A program made the position numbers and the translations under genes. Positions 35,673 to 47,256 of a stretch of 64,000 nucleotides of DNA are shown in pieces (within the stretch, counting starts at the first letter, position 1; the number at the start of each line of letters is the position of its first letter). The notes beneath the pieces are model-generated. The model saw only the letters and a list, made by a program, of their open reading frames with translations. It made no database searches and was not told the origin of the DNA. This stretch comes from Membranipora membranacea (Eukaryota > Bryozoa > Gymnolaemata > Cheilostomatida > Membraniporidae): assembly GCA_914767715.1 (NCBI GenBank), contig OU612075.1, positions 19,220,001 to 19,284,000 of the forward strand, written 5' to 3'.

Positions 35673-37311
35673 AACTAACTAAGATTCACTCTCCAACTTG
35701 ATCTTATCTCCGCAGGCAACTAAAATAAATGTCAGCTAACATTGTGTTACCGCCAGTCATCTCTAGCTACTAATTATTCTTTTGGGGTATTCAAAGCAGG
35801 TGGATAACTGACATATTTATAATTCGTTACCTGTGGCAAAAGTTGACAGCAAGATTGTCGTGCTGTAGGTGAGATAACCACCGCCATTGCACAAATCGCC
35901 TTCACACGAGCACTGCCATACTTTGGTGTTCGTGAATCCCGGCCACTCAAAGTCAAACCAGTCTTTGTGATCGCAGATTAAGTTTGGGTACTCAGTTCCA
36001 TCACATGTTCGATTAACTGTGGAGAAGAGAAAGTAATATAAGCGAATTAATCGATGAAATTTGAAACACCTCAGAACAAATTTTATCAACAAAAAATTGA
36101 CGACGGTTGAAAAGACCCAAATTCGAGCCTGGGACCATAGACTATGGTCTAGACTGTTTCAGGCCATGGTAGGGTTGTGCCATCTGTTTCACTAAATTAA
36201 CACACAACCCAAAATCTTAATCCTCTGAAATTATACCACCAGATCAGGTAAATTTGGACTATATATATTGTAGTATGAAGTAAATATCTAAGTATAGTTA
36301 TTATGGAGCATGTAAAAGGCCAAAGACTTTGTGTATAGTCTATGTAGCCAGAAATAGCACTTCTATCGGTAGATATTAGTTAACTTTACCAAGAATCTCT
36401 TTGCCTACCAATTCCATACTACTGACAAACAGACAAGTACGGCCACAAAAAATCCAAGGACTCCTATAATTAAGTGCCAATGTTAATTTAGGGCTATATA
36501 CAGTTTTCCTAGTTAGACTTAAAGCTTTAAAATGATACTAAAACCCCAAAAGTGCTCCTTTTCTTTTAAATCTTTCTTTCAATCTTACACAATAAGTGAA
36601 ATTCGTCACACATTGCCAATAAGTAGGACTTACGTTCGCTAAAATCTAATCCAATCACTTTGCCTACAGCCTTATGTTTAGAGCAGCCTTCCTTCTCCCC
36701 GATGCAGTCAACTTCATGTTTGCTGTCACCTTCATACGGATCATTACACGCTGGGTCTGTAGTCGAGGAGCAAACGTAGCACTTAGTAGCTTGAGATGCT
36801 CCCACCAGCACTGTAAAAAGATCGGTACATTAGGGAAGCGTCGGACAACAATCTGGGGGGCTCAGAAGAGGATTTATGTTATTTAGGAAGAGTTACACAG
36901 AGATTGTTTTTTTTCGTCGAGTGCAAGTTTATCAGACAAACTGGTGCAAACAATTTGCAGAGACTGTCAGAAATTCTGGTAAGCGCAATCACCAGGATTG
37001 GACTTTTGAGGATTTGAACTTTGTTTTCTACCAGAATGCACTCAACAACCCTGCTACTCACGCAGCAGAGGGATAACATGCTGTCTAATCCGGTGGGTGT
37101 TCAGTCACAAAGAAGTACACCCTGCATTCCTCACTGTCGGACAGTTTCAATCTTTAACTCTTTAGTTATGTAGATATGAAGAAAAAAAACAAAATGCGTT
37201 CCCTCAGGTAGGGAAATAAAATAGAGATTTAAGCGTTGCATCAATATTAGTTTTGTTGAGCTTTCAGTACATACCTGCAAATGCCAACAAAATAGAGAAG
37301 TTGATCTTCAT
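35673..37311 (-). CDS. Quiver/sleepless-like Ly6 protein B (last exon uncertain)
   Basis: Minus-strand exons 37275-37311 (ATG; signal peptide MKINFSILLAFA), 36634-36810 and 35831-36016, all phase 1 with AG/GT borders, as in gene A. The mature part begins near KCYVCSSTTDPACND. It keeps ten Ly6-pattern cysteines ending VWQCSCEGDLCN, followed by a hydrophobic YSTTILLSTFAT tail that fits a GPI-anchor signal. The final exon was not fixed: an AG-bounded phase-matching segment at about 35673-35717 would add VACGDKIKLESES, an unusually polar end, so another exon further left is possible. A TATATAA lies at 37406-37412, about 95 bases upstream. Same family role as gene A, inferred only. Confidence 0.8.
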
Positions 37312-37405
37312 TTCTATAGGTGATGCTGCAAATATGTTCAGCAAATTTCTTGTCTCACACTTCAACTCCTTCCAACTACTGCTGCTACATCTGCTGTTTA
37401 GTCTA

Positions 37406-37412
37406 TTATATA
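37406..37412 (-). promoter_or_regulatory. Candidate TATA box of quiver gene B
   Basis: Minus strand reads TATATAA about 95 bases upstream of the ATG, comparable with gene D. Confidence 0.45.
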
Positions 37413-40400
37413 CACATACCCGATTCAACTAGTCAAAGCAAAGAATCACATGCCCAGTTATTGTACTGTGACGCTAGTCACATGCTTGTGATTTACCTGC
37501 TATTATAGTATTATAGGATTCAAATGAAAGCCAACAATCGATTTCTATTCAACACAATATAATAAGACTGTGTATATTGTTTCGCAAGATGGAAAAACAC
37601 CGGTCCCTGGCCTATCATGTGACCATGGATGGAAAAGGGGGTCGAAATCCAGACTACAAACACCTATTTGCTCGAGTGCACTCACATGATATTGCGTAAT
37701 TCTTAACTAATAATGACGAGAAAAGTGGAAAACTATAAAACAACTTTGAAAAAATAACTGAATTTATTTCCACTCATTCATTAGAATCTATTTTTGATGT
37801 ATTCGAATCTTGTGTGTAAAAATATTTCGAGTATTAGGCCAAGCTTGAAAAGTTTCACACTTCAACAACTATAAATTGTGACAAGATGCTGACTCATCAT
37901 GGGTAGGGGTGAGGAGGGCTGACCTTGACTGACTATTTTATTAGCTCATTTAGTCCAATATAAAACAACGAGTACAATGAGAGGATAACTTTGAGTTTTT
38001 TTATCCCTTTATGTTTTATTCCTTTGAACTAGACATTCTTATATGCATTTCTGCCTGTATACTATTTTGCCTTGCCACACCGTCTCTTGCCGTTTAGTAG
38101 CTTTGTACATCCTGGAACCCACACTGGCATTGGGACTACACTTTAAGCATGTGTATTTGCAATCCTTAGAGTCAATTTAATTATAAACTTTAAGAAAACC
38201 TCAATAAATGTGCTTGTACCTATTATGTACCTGCCCATAATTAATTTTGTAAAATTGAACTCAGGTCGTCACACCATGTTCCTTTTGATAGTACTCATGC
38301 TAAGCGACTAATTTCACTCTCTATCGATCCGAGATATCATTCAGTATTATATTAGTGATCAGTGTGCCTTGAACCAGTAACAACAGTTTTCATTCTTTTC
38401 CGTAGCTCAAAGTTATCGCCCTAGAGCATTCCTAATATGAAAACTTCACATTTTTTCAGGTGGCAATGATTAGGAGAGAAATTCTGAGCATTTGAATGTA
38501 GTTATTGATTCTCAGACATCTCCACAAACAAGAAAAGACCTAGTTGATGTGTGACAAGGCATTACTGTGCTGCTAAGTCAGTGCCTTACCTTTTCAATTC
38601 CGAATTTGAAAGAATACCACGTCAATTTGAGAATAACATGCGATGCATGTGAATAAATAAATAAACTGTAGGTACTTATACCATAAATCCTGTAAGTCTG
38701 TTCTCTTCCAGCCCACCTAGTGACAATGTTTATAAATTGTCCCTTCTTTGAATAACTTATATTTGCTTAGTTTTTCATTATATCAGCTTTAATTTCTTGT
38801 TATCTGGGAATGGAAGGCGATCATTGTAAGCATTGCTATGAATTCATGGATTGATGAAAAAATACGCAGATGGTAGTTTGCGATGATATTTCACCAGTAT
38901 ATAGCTTTGTATGAGTCATTAAATCTAACTGAAAAATCTGGCAGATTTTTCGTTACACATCTATTACCTACTTCCCAATAACATTCATCTTAAACTCAGG
39001 CAAGCTGCATTATAAAAGTTTTACAGGTGGTCGGCTGCAGCATCACTGAACTTATGGACCAATCAAATAGAAGAAATGCATGTCTATAACCATGAATAAC
39101 ATCACAGTGTATCACAGAGTATATATCCTGACTCTGTGATAACATGCCATGTGGCTGTGTAGAGGCAGATATGTGTCCCTTATTCATGAATATATACATC
39201 AGTGTTGATTGTAGAACTTGATTGTATGATGACTGTTACATGAAAATGTAAATTAAAAACCTCCCAAGGAGTTATCTGCCTAATATCACTGTGGCGACAA
39301 CTACTAATCAAAATATTATAAGTTGAGTAATGAGTTTTGTTTGCGGTATTGATTGATATTATTGATTGTAGTTATGTTATTGCAATGATGATTCTACTAG
39401 TTGTTGTATTATTGTTGTTTTAGTTTTATATTTATGTATGCATTTTTTAAATTTCCTTCGCAAAATCGGCAATAAAACAATACGCTGAACAGTAATTCCA
39501 ATAGATAAAAAGTCATCTTAAAAACTTTTAACATCACTTTCACTCTTTGCGTTTGCAGTTGTTTTGAGTTAGACCCATAAACATATAAATACTATATTCA
39601 TATGGTTATGGTCAGACCTTTTTGCTCCAGAATTTTATGACAATCAATTCACTTCCTAAACACACTGATGACTAAGATGAAGTTGGGTGGGACAGGCCTT
39701 GAACACCCGCAAAATTTAAATTGATTTTGATGCCTCTAAGTCTCTAATTTGCCGAGCAGGAGGGAGCAGTAAAAGTTTGTCTATTAAATTAACACCAATC
39801 GGATTGTAAGGGATTGTTACGGATTTGGTGAGGAATACGCAAGTTACAATCAATATCAGCTAGACTTATTAGCCTTGCAAGCATTAAAAATCAGCTTATA
39901 TATTTTATTGTGTGCGTTCATTTAATTGAATGAAAGTGTTTAGGGTTCAGTGGTTGCGTATATAGAGCGTAGGGCATATCATAACAAAACACTGCCTCGG
40001 CGCTCAATGTGCTTCTTTTGCTTGTTATATAAGATACAAAGGCATTGATTTTTTCCTATTTGATGTCTATTTACACAAGACGCCTTTCTTGCAAATTCCG
40101 TTATTCATGGCATAATCCCATCCTTGACTGTTGCTTAACTTATTCATCAGCAATCGACAGCACAGTTAAACTGTACCTTTCACAAAAGTAAGGCTGTATT
40201 TACTCTAGCTTTACAAGGTGTCAGTCCAGCTATTTATAGCCTAAACAATAAGGGATTTTGGCAGCACCTACTCTGTGACAGAGCTGACAGACCGACTCAA
40301 AAGAACGACAGGATAATCTAAAGTTGTTCTCAACATTCAGTGGGCAGATCTACTGGAGTGAGCACATATCTCTTAAAGGAGACAAAGTTATATCTGTAGA

Positions 40401-40498
40401 GCTATAATCTAACCTGGTGGAGTAATACGCCTTGCCACAAAACTGCTGATAATTTTTTTGCATTGAGCAGCAGAGTCTTTACCAGTCTGTTAGTGGAA
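37413..40498. other. Interval between quiver genes B and C (divergent pair)
   Basis: No exon supported. Genes B (minus) and C (plus) diverge from this 3.1 kb, so their promoters lie here. It contains a partial copy of the dispersed repeat at 38990-39210 and a related palindrome at 39110-39142. Confidence 0.5.
38990..39210 (+). repeat. Dispersed repeat family, partial copy 2
   Basis: AAACTCAGGCAAGCTGC, GGACCAATCAAATAGAAGAA and ATATACATCAGTG match copies 1 and 3 in order. A palindrome around TATCACAGAGT / ACTCTGTGATA sits inside it at 39110-39142. Confidence 0.65.
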
Positions 40499-43400
40499 AT
40501 GGCGAATCACAAATATGTTACCTTGGTGATAGCATCTCTAGCTTATATAGGTAAGTTATAAATACTGAGATACGCTCGTCTGCCTCCTGTATGGAAGCGC
40601 ATAGGATTATACTTGATCTGCCAAATATCCACCTTAGATTGCAAGATCTGATCAAGTAATTGTGCAGAATTTTCTGTTGTGCTAGCGCGACGAGCCAATA
40701 GTTTTGGTTAGACATCAATTTCTTCGTCCATTAATGGTTGCTCTTCCCCGTATGATAATTTCATTTATCTGCCTTCAATATCTATTGCCAGAATTATGTG
40801 TTTTTGTATGGCATGCTTTGGTCTACGATTATTGCCCTTTGCAAAACTTGTTCAGGTTTCTAACTTTTCACACCTATTGACTATGTCTACAGAACAGCTG
40901 TATTAACTTTATAGCTCACTTCTTGTTAAAGTCGTGACCTACAAATTCAATATACGCAATTAAAAAGGAGTCAGCAATGATTGTTAAAAAAATATTTAAC
41001 ACTTGATATGAGTGCTACACTTGTGTCGTGTTTTGTTTATATTTGTCTCAAAAGTTGTTGTTATTGAATTTAATAGTATTTGCTGATCAAACACTGGGGC
41101 GCATATCCATTTCATTGGTGACAATTCCAACTCAAACTTATTTTTATGAAATATTGATATGCATATTTGTTAATAAGGTCTGAAGTTGAATTGGTATATG
41201 GGAATATGTGTGCTGCACAAGCACTGCGCTTCATGCAATTTGCCTGACATCATCCCTAAATACATGTATGTCAGCAATTACACCTCAGAGCCAGAGCCCC
41301 TCTTAATCCTGACTCCGAATCATTATTTATTACTAGCAAAGTTCTATGACAATTTTACTGCTTGAAATCTATAGATGTTTCCACCAGTTTAGCGATATGT
41401 CACAGATAGCGCTACTTTGAAGTTTATCTTATAAAGCAATTTTCTGCAACACAGTGCAAAGATTCCTCCTACTTAACAATTTGCAAGAAACTATGCAATG
41501 GTATGGTTTTTTAATAGGGAAAATTATCACAAGTATGAAGATAAGGATGTTTTTTTTATCCATCAATGAATTGCAGTTGACCTGTCCACTGGAAACCTAT
41601 TCCCATGTTTTGCGAGCTTGCGCAGGTCGCATTTTGCATAAAATATGCATTGACACACAACACTATGGGCCTAGTATGCGGAGCTGAAATTGACTTTTAC
41701 TGTGCACCATAGATGATGAATCGTTCCTTTTTTACTATTCCGCTATATTATTTGACAAAAGCATCACACAATATTCGACCAAGTAACAATTCCCTGAGGA
41801 ACTTACACTCACAATGGAACTAAAGTTATGCCAACAGCACCGCTTGGTACAGGTTACCACTCGTCCGACTTATTTCTGTCACAATGAGAATAATTTACAT
41901 GATTACACTTTCACTCCTTTGGGGCCAACACATAATGACAGCTATCACTCTAGACTCTAGAGGGGCCAATATAGCTTATAATCTATGCATTGCATACATT
42001 TTTTTCTTGCAAATTGTCTTGGTATTATATAAACATATCATTTTTTGGACTGGGTGTTAGGTTAGGGTTGAAACTTTCTTGAGAACCTGATCTTGTGCCA
42101 TTGCAACTTTGCTTCCCCAGGATTTGATCACCGCTCTTCCCCTTCCTACACCATCACCTGAGTAAAATGAGCCAATTCACAAATGAAATGTATACTATTT
42201 TATTTTTGAATCAGCGCATCTACATCTCTATAATATCGGTAGGCGATAGGAGGTCCAAATGCATTGTAATCTCAGATGTCCGACCTGCTAGCCTTGGAAT
42301 TAAATCAAATTAAAACTGAACTAGATATGGTCATATGGAATATGAGATGTAAGAATATGCAGAGACTTGCGTATATGGAGCTCTTATATATAATGGACCA
42401 TAGACCAACAACAAGATCAGAATATCATCTTATCCGTTGTTCTTAGCGTTGAGGAGTAACTGATACCACCCACATTAAAAAAATATAGCCTATATTCTTG
42501 GCAGTAAATGTCCGCTTTCAAATGATATCAAAGTCATCTTTGAGCACGTAAATTAAGATCTGAGGATGGATTACTTTGATATCAGACTGGAGCTGGAGAA
42601 GATAACCAGAGTATCATAAGTTTTAAAACTATCCCATAAGTTGAGGTCTAACAGAATCTGTTGTTGATAGCACATATTGTGTCTAATTTTCTATCCTTAC
42701 AGGTAGTGTTGCCTGTACACAGTGTTACGTGTGCGGAGGACAGTCTATCCTAGCTGAGAAATGTGTAGATGAGTACCCGCTTACCATGAGAGAGGATAAT
42801 AAACAGGACTGCGCCGACGTTCTCGGTCACACGGTCGGATGTGTGAAGAGTAAATACGTAGACCTGGAAGAGAGGCAGATAGGTCAGTGCCCAGTGTGAT
42901 TACCTACTTAGAAAGATTACCTGTTTAAGAATAGTCTGACCTTGAGCTTAGGTTAAATTCTGGTTGTGGTTGATGTTAAAACGCTCAAAATTAAAGTGCC
43001 TGCAGGTAAACCTATGTGAGGGCCTTGGTTTAAGCTTTGGTCTTGGGAATTTGAATGGTTGAGGTTAGATGTTTAAATGTTCAAACTTAATATGCTTGCG
43101 GGTAAACTGATCGAGTGCGTATTGCGTCGGAATATGGAGGGAATGGATAGTAACTTTAATTTAAAAATGGCCTTGACCTGTATTTACTTGTTAGACATGT
43201 ACATACTAGACCAGTGTCATGAATAGAACAATCAAACTCCTTGTTAACTATTATCATGAACTCTAGTAAGGGCTCCCCTGTTGATTCCCTCTAAATGAAG
43301 GGTGGAGTAGAAGATATAAAAATTTTTTTTGTAATGTCAGCAACTCGATCATAACCCTGAGCAAACTGTGTCAGCTACTATAGAAATAAACAATCTGCCA

Positions 43401-45425
43401 AAAAAGTGATATATCATGTATTGATGAATGTTATAGTTGAGAAACATAGCCTGTGTACCCAATGGGCTGTCTTAGCGAGTATGTAGAGGTTATGAACGCA
43501 AGTGACTTGATATGCGCTGATATGGCTTGAGGTGTTTGAGCTAAGAATCTTAAGCTGCAACTCGGCCAATTGATTTGAGGGTTGAGCTTGAACACGTCGA
43601 CCTTGGCGACCTAGCGGTTCGCCGTGACGTCCAAGTCTAAACCTTGCTGCAAATCCTCGCAACATACGTCTGTGAGCTCAGCAGATTAGGGTGCAGGAGA
43701 TATGGAGCTAATCACAGGGGAAATAAGGCGCAGTAATTAGCCATGAACTAACGGTTAACATGTCAAGTTGTTTTAATCACTATCAGTGAGTTATGAGAAT
43801 GCACCCACAGTCTATAATATCCTTTTATGAAATTTAATGCACATTTGGGCAGCAGTTTAGTTTATAATAACAATATTTGAAGCAGCAAACATTCCTTGTC
43901 TTTAATTAACTGTTGAATAATTGCTAAATAACCCCATACAACAACTCTAGGTGTAGCAATGAGTGCTTGAATAAGTTGGCAGCAGGATTTTAGTTAATAA
44001 TCTGCTTTAACCCAAGTTTGTTCTAGACCAGAATAAGTAAGTTACTAGACTGGATTACTGGGCAAATCTTAATTTTTAAATTTATTACTCAGTCTGACAT
44101 TACTGCAATGCCGAATTACACATGTGCACCGATCAAATCAGCAACAACTGAGTTAATTCAAAATGTACTTGATCTCCAAACTGGAAAACTGTCCCGCCCG
44201 ACCCAGTCTCCTATTTGAAATATTCAACTTCCTGATTGTCAAATACAAACAGGCCAGTCATCTTAAAAGTAGCGCTGTCACTAGAGTGCAGAAAGGCTCA
44301 TATCCACCATATCCCCTGCGGGGCGCCATCGGGCGGGGGCAAAAGTCTGGGGGGGGGGGGGCTCAGACTACATCCATCGGTAAGCTGCTTTACGAGGCTG
44401 TCACAAATGGAAATGCAGTTTTTCACTTTATTTCATTTGCATGTTTAATCTTTATGAAAAGTACATATGACATCAGTTTTGAATTGCTGCAGATTAGTAG
44501 CTTTACCTTTGATACCTGTAATTGACCCTTGAAAAATGAGGAAAAAATTTCGTATTTTGTTTACCAAATACCAGAATTCTTTGATAAATGAACTTAAATT
44601 ATAGTTGAAAGAGAAGGAAACTTATAATGAAATTTGATTCTGCACTCATGGCAAGCACATTTACTTCATGTTAGGGAAGGAATTGAGACGGGATATTTTA
44701 GGGGAATTTAAAGCTATAATTTAAAATGCGCAAACTTCAATAAAATCCATCAGATGACTGTTGAGATGTTGTACGTTTTATTATATAGAAGTTGCGTGGT
44801 GTTTGCTTGTTTAATTTGATAACATAAAATAAGGTTTATTACTAGGTACATAGTATTGCAAAGAAGAAATCCCTTGAGTGAAGTAAAAGCAAAAAGAAAT
44901 ATGAAATGAATGAATAATTTTAAATCAGCTGACTATATGTAACTTGGGTTACAGAGTATGACAGCTCTCGATTTCTGTATCTTCTAGGTGTGTCAAGCGC
45001 ACAACCTTATAATAAAAAAATGATGTTGTCTATCGTACCGAAGTGACATAATGTTGCTGCCAAAGCCGATATTAGATGGATGCACTCTCAGTCAATGCTC
45101 CGCCAGTTCAAGAATTGAGAGTACACACCCTTGCTAATCAATTGTTTCGCAATTGAGCATCATGATTATGTTGACTTAATAGCTTGAGGTCTTTAATTGT
45201 CTTCGTCTATTTTCAGTGACACGTGGATGCGCACCCGAAGTTGGCATGCATGCAGATAATGAGTGTAAGTCAACAGAAGTGGGCGGACATAAAGTCTTCT
45301 TCTGTCACTGTGAGGGGGATTTCTGCAATCGATCAAGTGGAACGGCATCAGTCAGCTTATGGATTATTATATCAATGACAGTTATATCAATGCTGTTAGC
45401 CAGCAAAGGAGATTCCGTATTATAG
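40499..45425 (+). CDS. Quiver/sleepless-like Ly6 protein C, complete
   Basis: Three exons, 40499-40550 (ATG), 42703-42882 and 45217-45425 (TAG), phases 1/1, give 146 residues. Signal peptide MANHKYVTLVIASLAYIGSV. The mature part has CTQCYVCGGQSILAEKC, a middle VGCVKSKYVD, then TRGCAPEVGM, and the box KVFFCHCEGDFCN typical of quiver proteins. C-terminal SLWIIISMTVISMLLA is a hydrophobic segment fitting GPI-anchor processing, with a short polar end. Introns are 2.2 and 2.3 kb. AATAAA at 45600-45605 is a likely polyadenylation signal. Strongly like gene D in the third exon, so C and D are probably a recent tandem pair. Predicted outer face of the plasma membrane; partner unknown. Confidence 0.9.
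44349..44361. repeat. Poly-G run
   Basis: Thirteen G bases, preceded by a GC-rich patch (TGCGGGGCGCCATCGGGC) unlike its AT-rich surroundings, within the second intron of gene C. Confidence 0.9.
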
Positions 45426-45599
45426 AGTGCTTGGTCTACCTCATCTACTTCTGGTTGTCAACACTAAGTGCGTGGCCAGTGAAATTACTATGCTGTCAAG
45501 CAGAATCTTCCAGCGCAGTACGGGGCAAGTTACATGAAACAAAAAGACAATAACTCACTCTAAATTTGAAATCAAGCTCAATATTTTGTAACTTGACTC

Positions 45600-45605
45600 A
45601 ATAAA
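45600..45605 (+). terminator. Polyadenylation signal of quiver gene C
   Basis: AATAAA, 175 bases after the stop codon. Confidence 0.5.
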
Positions 45606-47170
45606 TGATTTATTCTTTTCCTCCCTTTCGTGTTTTGGAATAATGAACTCTTTCCTTGCCCTTCAACTTGAATTGTATTTTACCTGATTGTAAAGAGCAG
45701 AAGTTCTCTGATGGAGTTGCCCTCCATTCAAAACAAGAGGGGATAACTCCTAAATTAATGCTTCAATTTTAGCATCATTCATGTTTAGCTTGCACAAAAC
45801 ACTTTGGGTGCTGTTTCAAATGGTTCCACAAACTTTCAACACATCGCTTTCAATCATGATAGATTTATAATTTGTAATAAATGTTTCCCTATGTGATACC
45901 TTCAGTAATTTATTTTGATGACAATTTCTACCATTTCTTTAGGGATGGTAGTAATCAACAATGGAACAAATCGTTAGTAAAAGTTTGCTTGCTTTCTTGG
46001 GCTTCTAAGAACCATGGGCTTTTCGGTGATGCTTCTTCTTTTGGTCAAGTCAATCGTCAGGCGACATGGAGACAGGGCTAACATGATGTGTCTTCGGTCC
46101 TAAGTTATGGTATGAAGAGTTCAGGTGTTCGGTTTAAAAAACATTCGGTTCTTTGCTTGCTTACACTCTGGACTTCAAGTTTTTGAGGTAAGACTACGTT
46201 ACCACTCGCTTAGCATTTTATATGAAGAACATTGCTTAACCAGAGACCATGGATAAGCGTAAGTACATGAACTCCACGGCATTCACGTCAAGCATTGCCT
46301 GTTCAAATTCAACTTCTTCCTTACATAAGCTCATAACTTCTTCCTTACATAAGCTCATAATAGATGAAGGAGAACTGAGTGTTTGGCTAATCTTGAGAGT
46401 TGCCTGGACCTGGCTAGTGAAAGTGCTGTTGCTATTTATACTCTCAGGAAAAGCTATATTTGCGGATTATACAGTAATGATTGATTTTCTTTAGTGTAAT
46501 GAAAAGTTCTGCTGCCAAGCGTATTAATGAGGTCTCTATTCATGTAAATTGCATTAGCTGTGGGAATATATATAAGCTTCACAAGAGCTAGTAAAGGTGT
46601 TTTAGCCAAGTGATTCAGGCGAGAAATCAGATCACCTTTGTTGGGTGCTGACGGCGGCCTAACTGGGAAATAGAGGGAAGGAAAACAGTGAAGTTAATGA
46701 ACTGTAAGTATTGAAGAACTCACTGGATCCAACTTGCATGCTCATTCATGGATCGCCCTGGAGCAGTACAGCAGCAGTATTCTGTTGTGTGTTTTAATCG
46801 CTTCCTCATTTTTGGTGCAAGGAACTTCTGAAAAAGAAAATGATAGTAAAAGGATTGCTTGATACAAATACATGCTACACTGCCTTACAGGTTGTTTTTA
46901 AATCTCATGATATGAGTTTGATCTAAAAAGGGGGTTTCTGTATAAACAATACTTGTATTGTCTTCCAAGGAAGTGTCACAAACCAACCTATCTGGTTTTC
47001 AGGTCTTGCGTAAAAAAGCAAATGATTGTATAATTATGCTAACTGACAACGTGCAGACTACTTTATTCATACTCCTCTATCACTCATGTCTGTATCAATG
47101 TTACAGGCTGATTGGTTCCAGTACCTGACTCTCTTGCTCCAGTGTATCCGACACACGACAAAGTCCGGCA
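45606..47170. other. Interval between quiver genes C and D
   Basis: No exon or recognisable element seen. A short duplicated word CTTCCTTACATAAGCTCATA occurs twice at about 46316-46358. Confidence 0.55.
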
Positions 47171-47171
47171 G

Positions 47172-47178
47172 TATATAA
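47172..47178 (+). promoter_or_regulatory. Candidate TATA box of quiver gene D
   Basis: TATATAA about 80 bases upstream of the ATG. Confidence 0.45.
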
Positions 47179-47256
47179 CCATAAGATACGATTTAAAGAG
47201 GATATAATTCTACCGGTCAAGAGGATTTGATTGAGTAAGGCTGTCACATAAAGTTC

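Noticed and set aside
41454-41687. 77-codon frame in the first intron of quiver gene C
   Set aside because: No family likeness; a chance open frame in AT-rich sequence.
43414-43665. GC-rich minus frame (RLGRHGEPLGRQGRRVQ)
   Set aside because: Compositionally odd patch in an intron of quiver gene C. It might be a mobile relic but no motif supports it.
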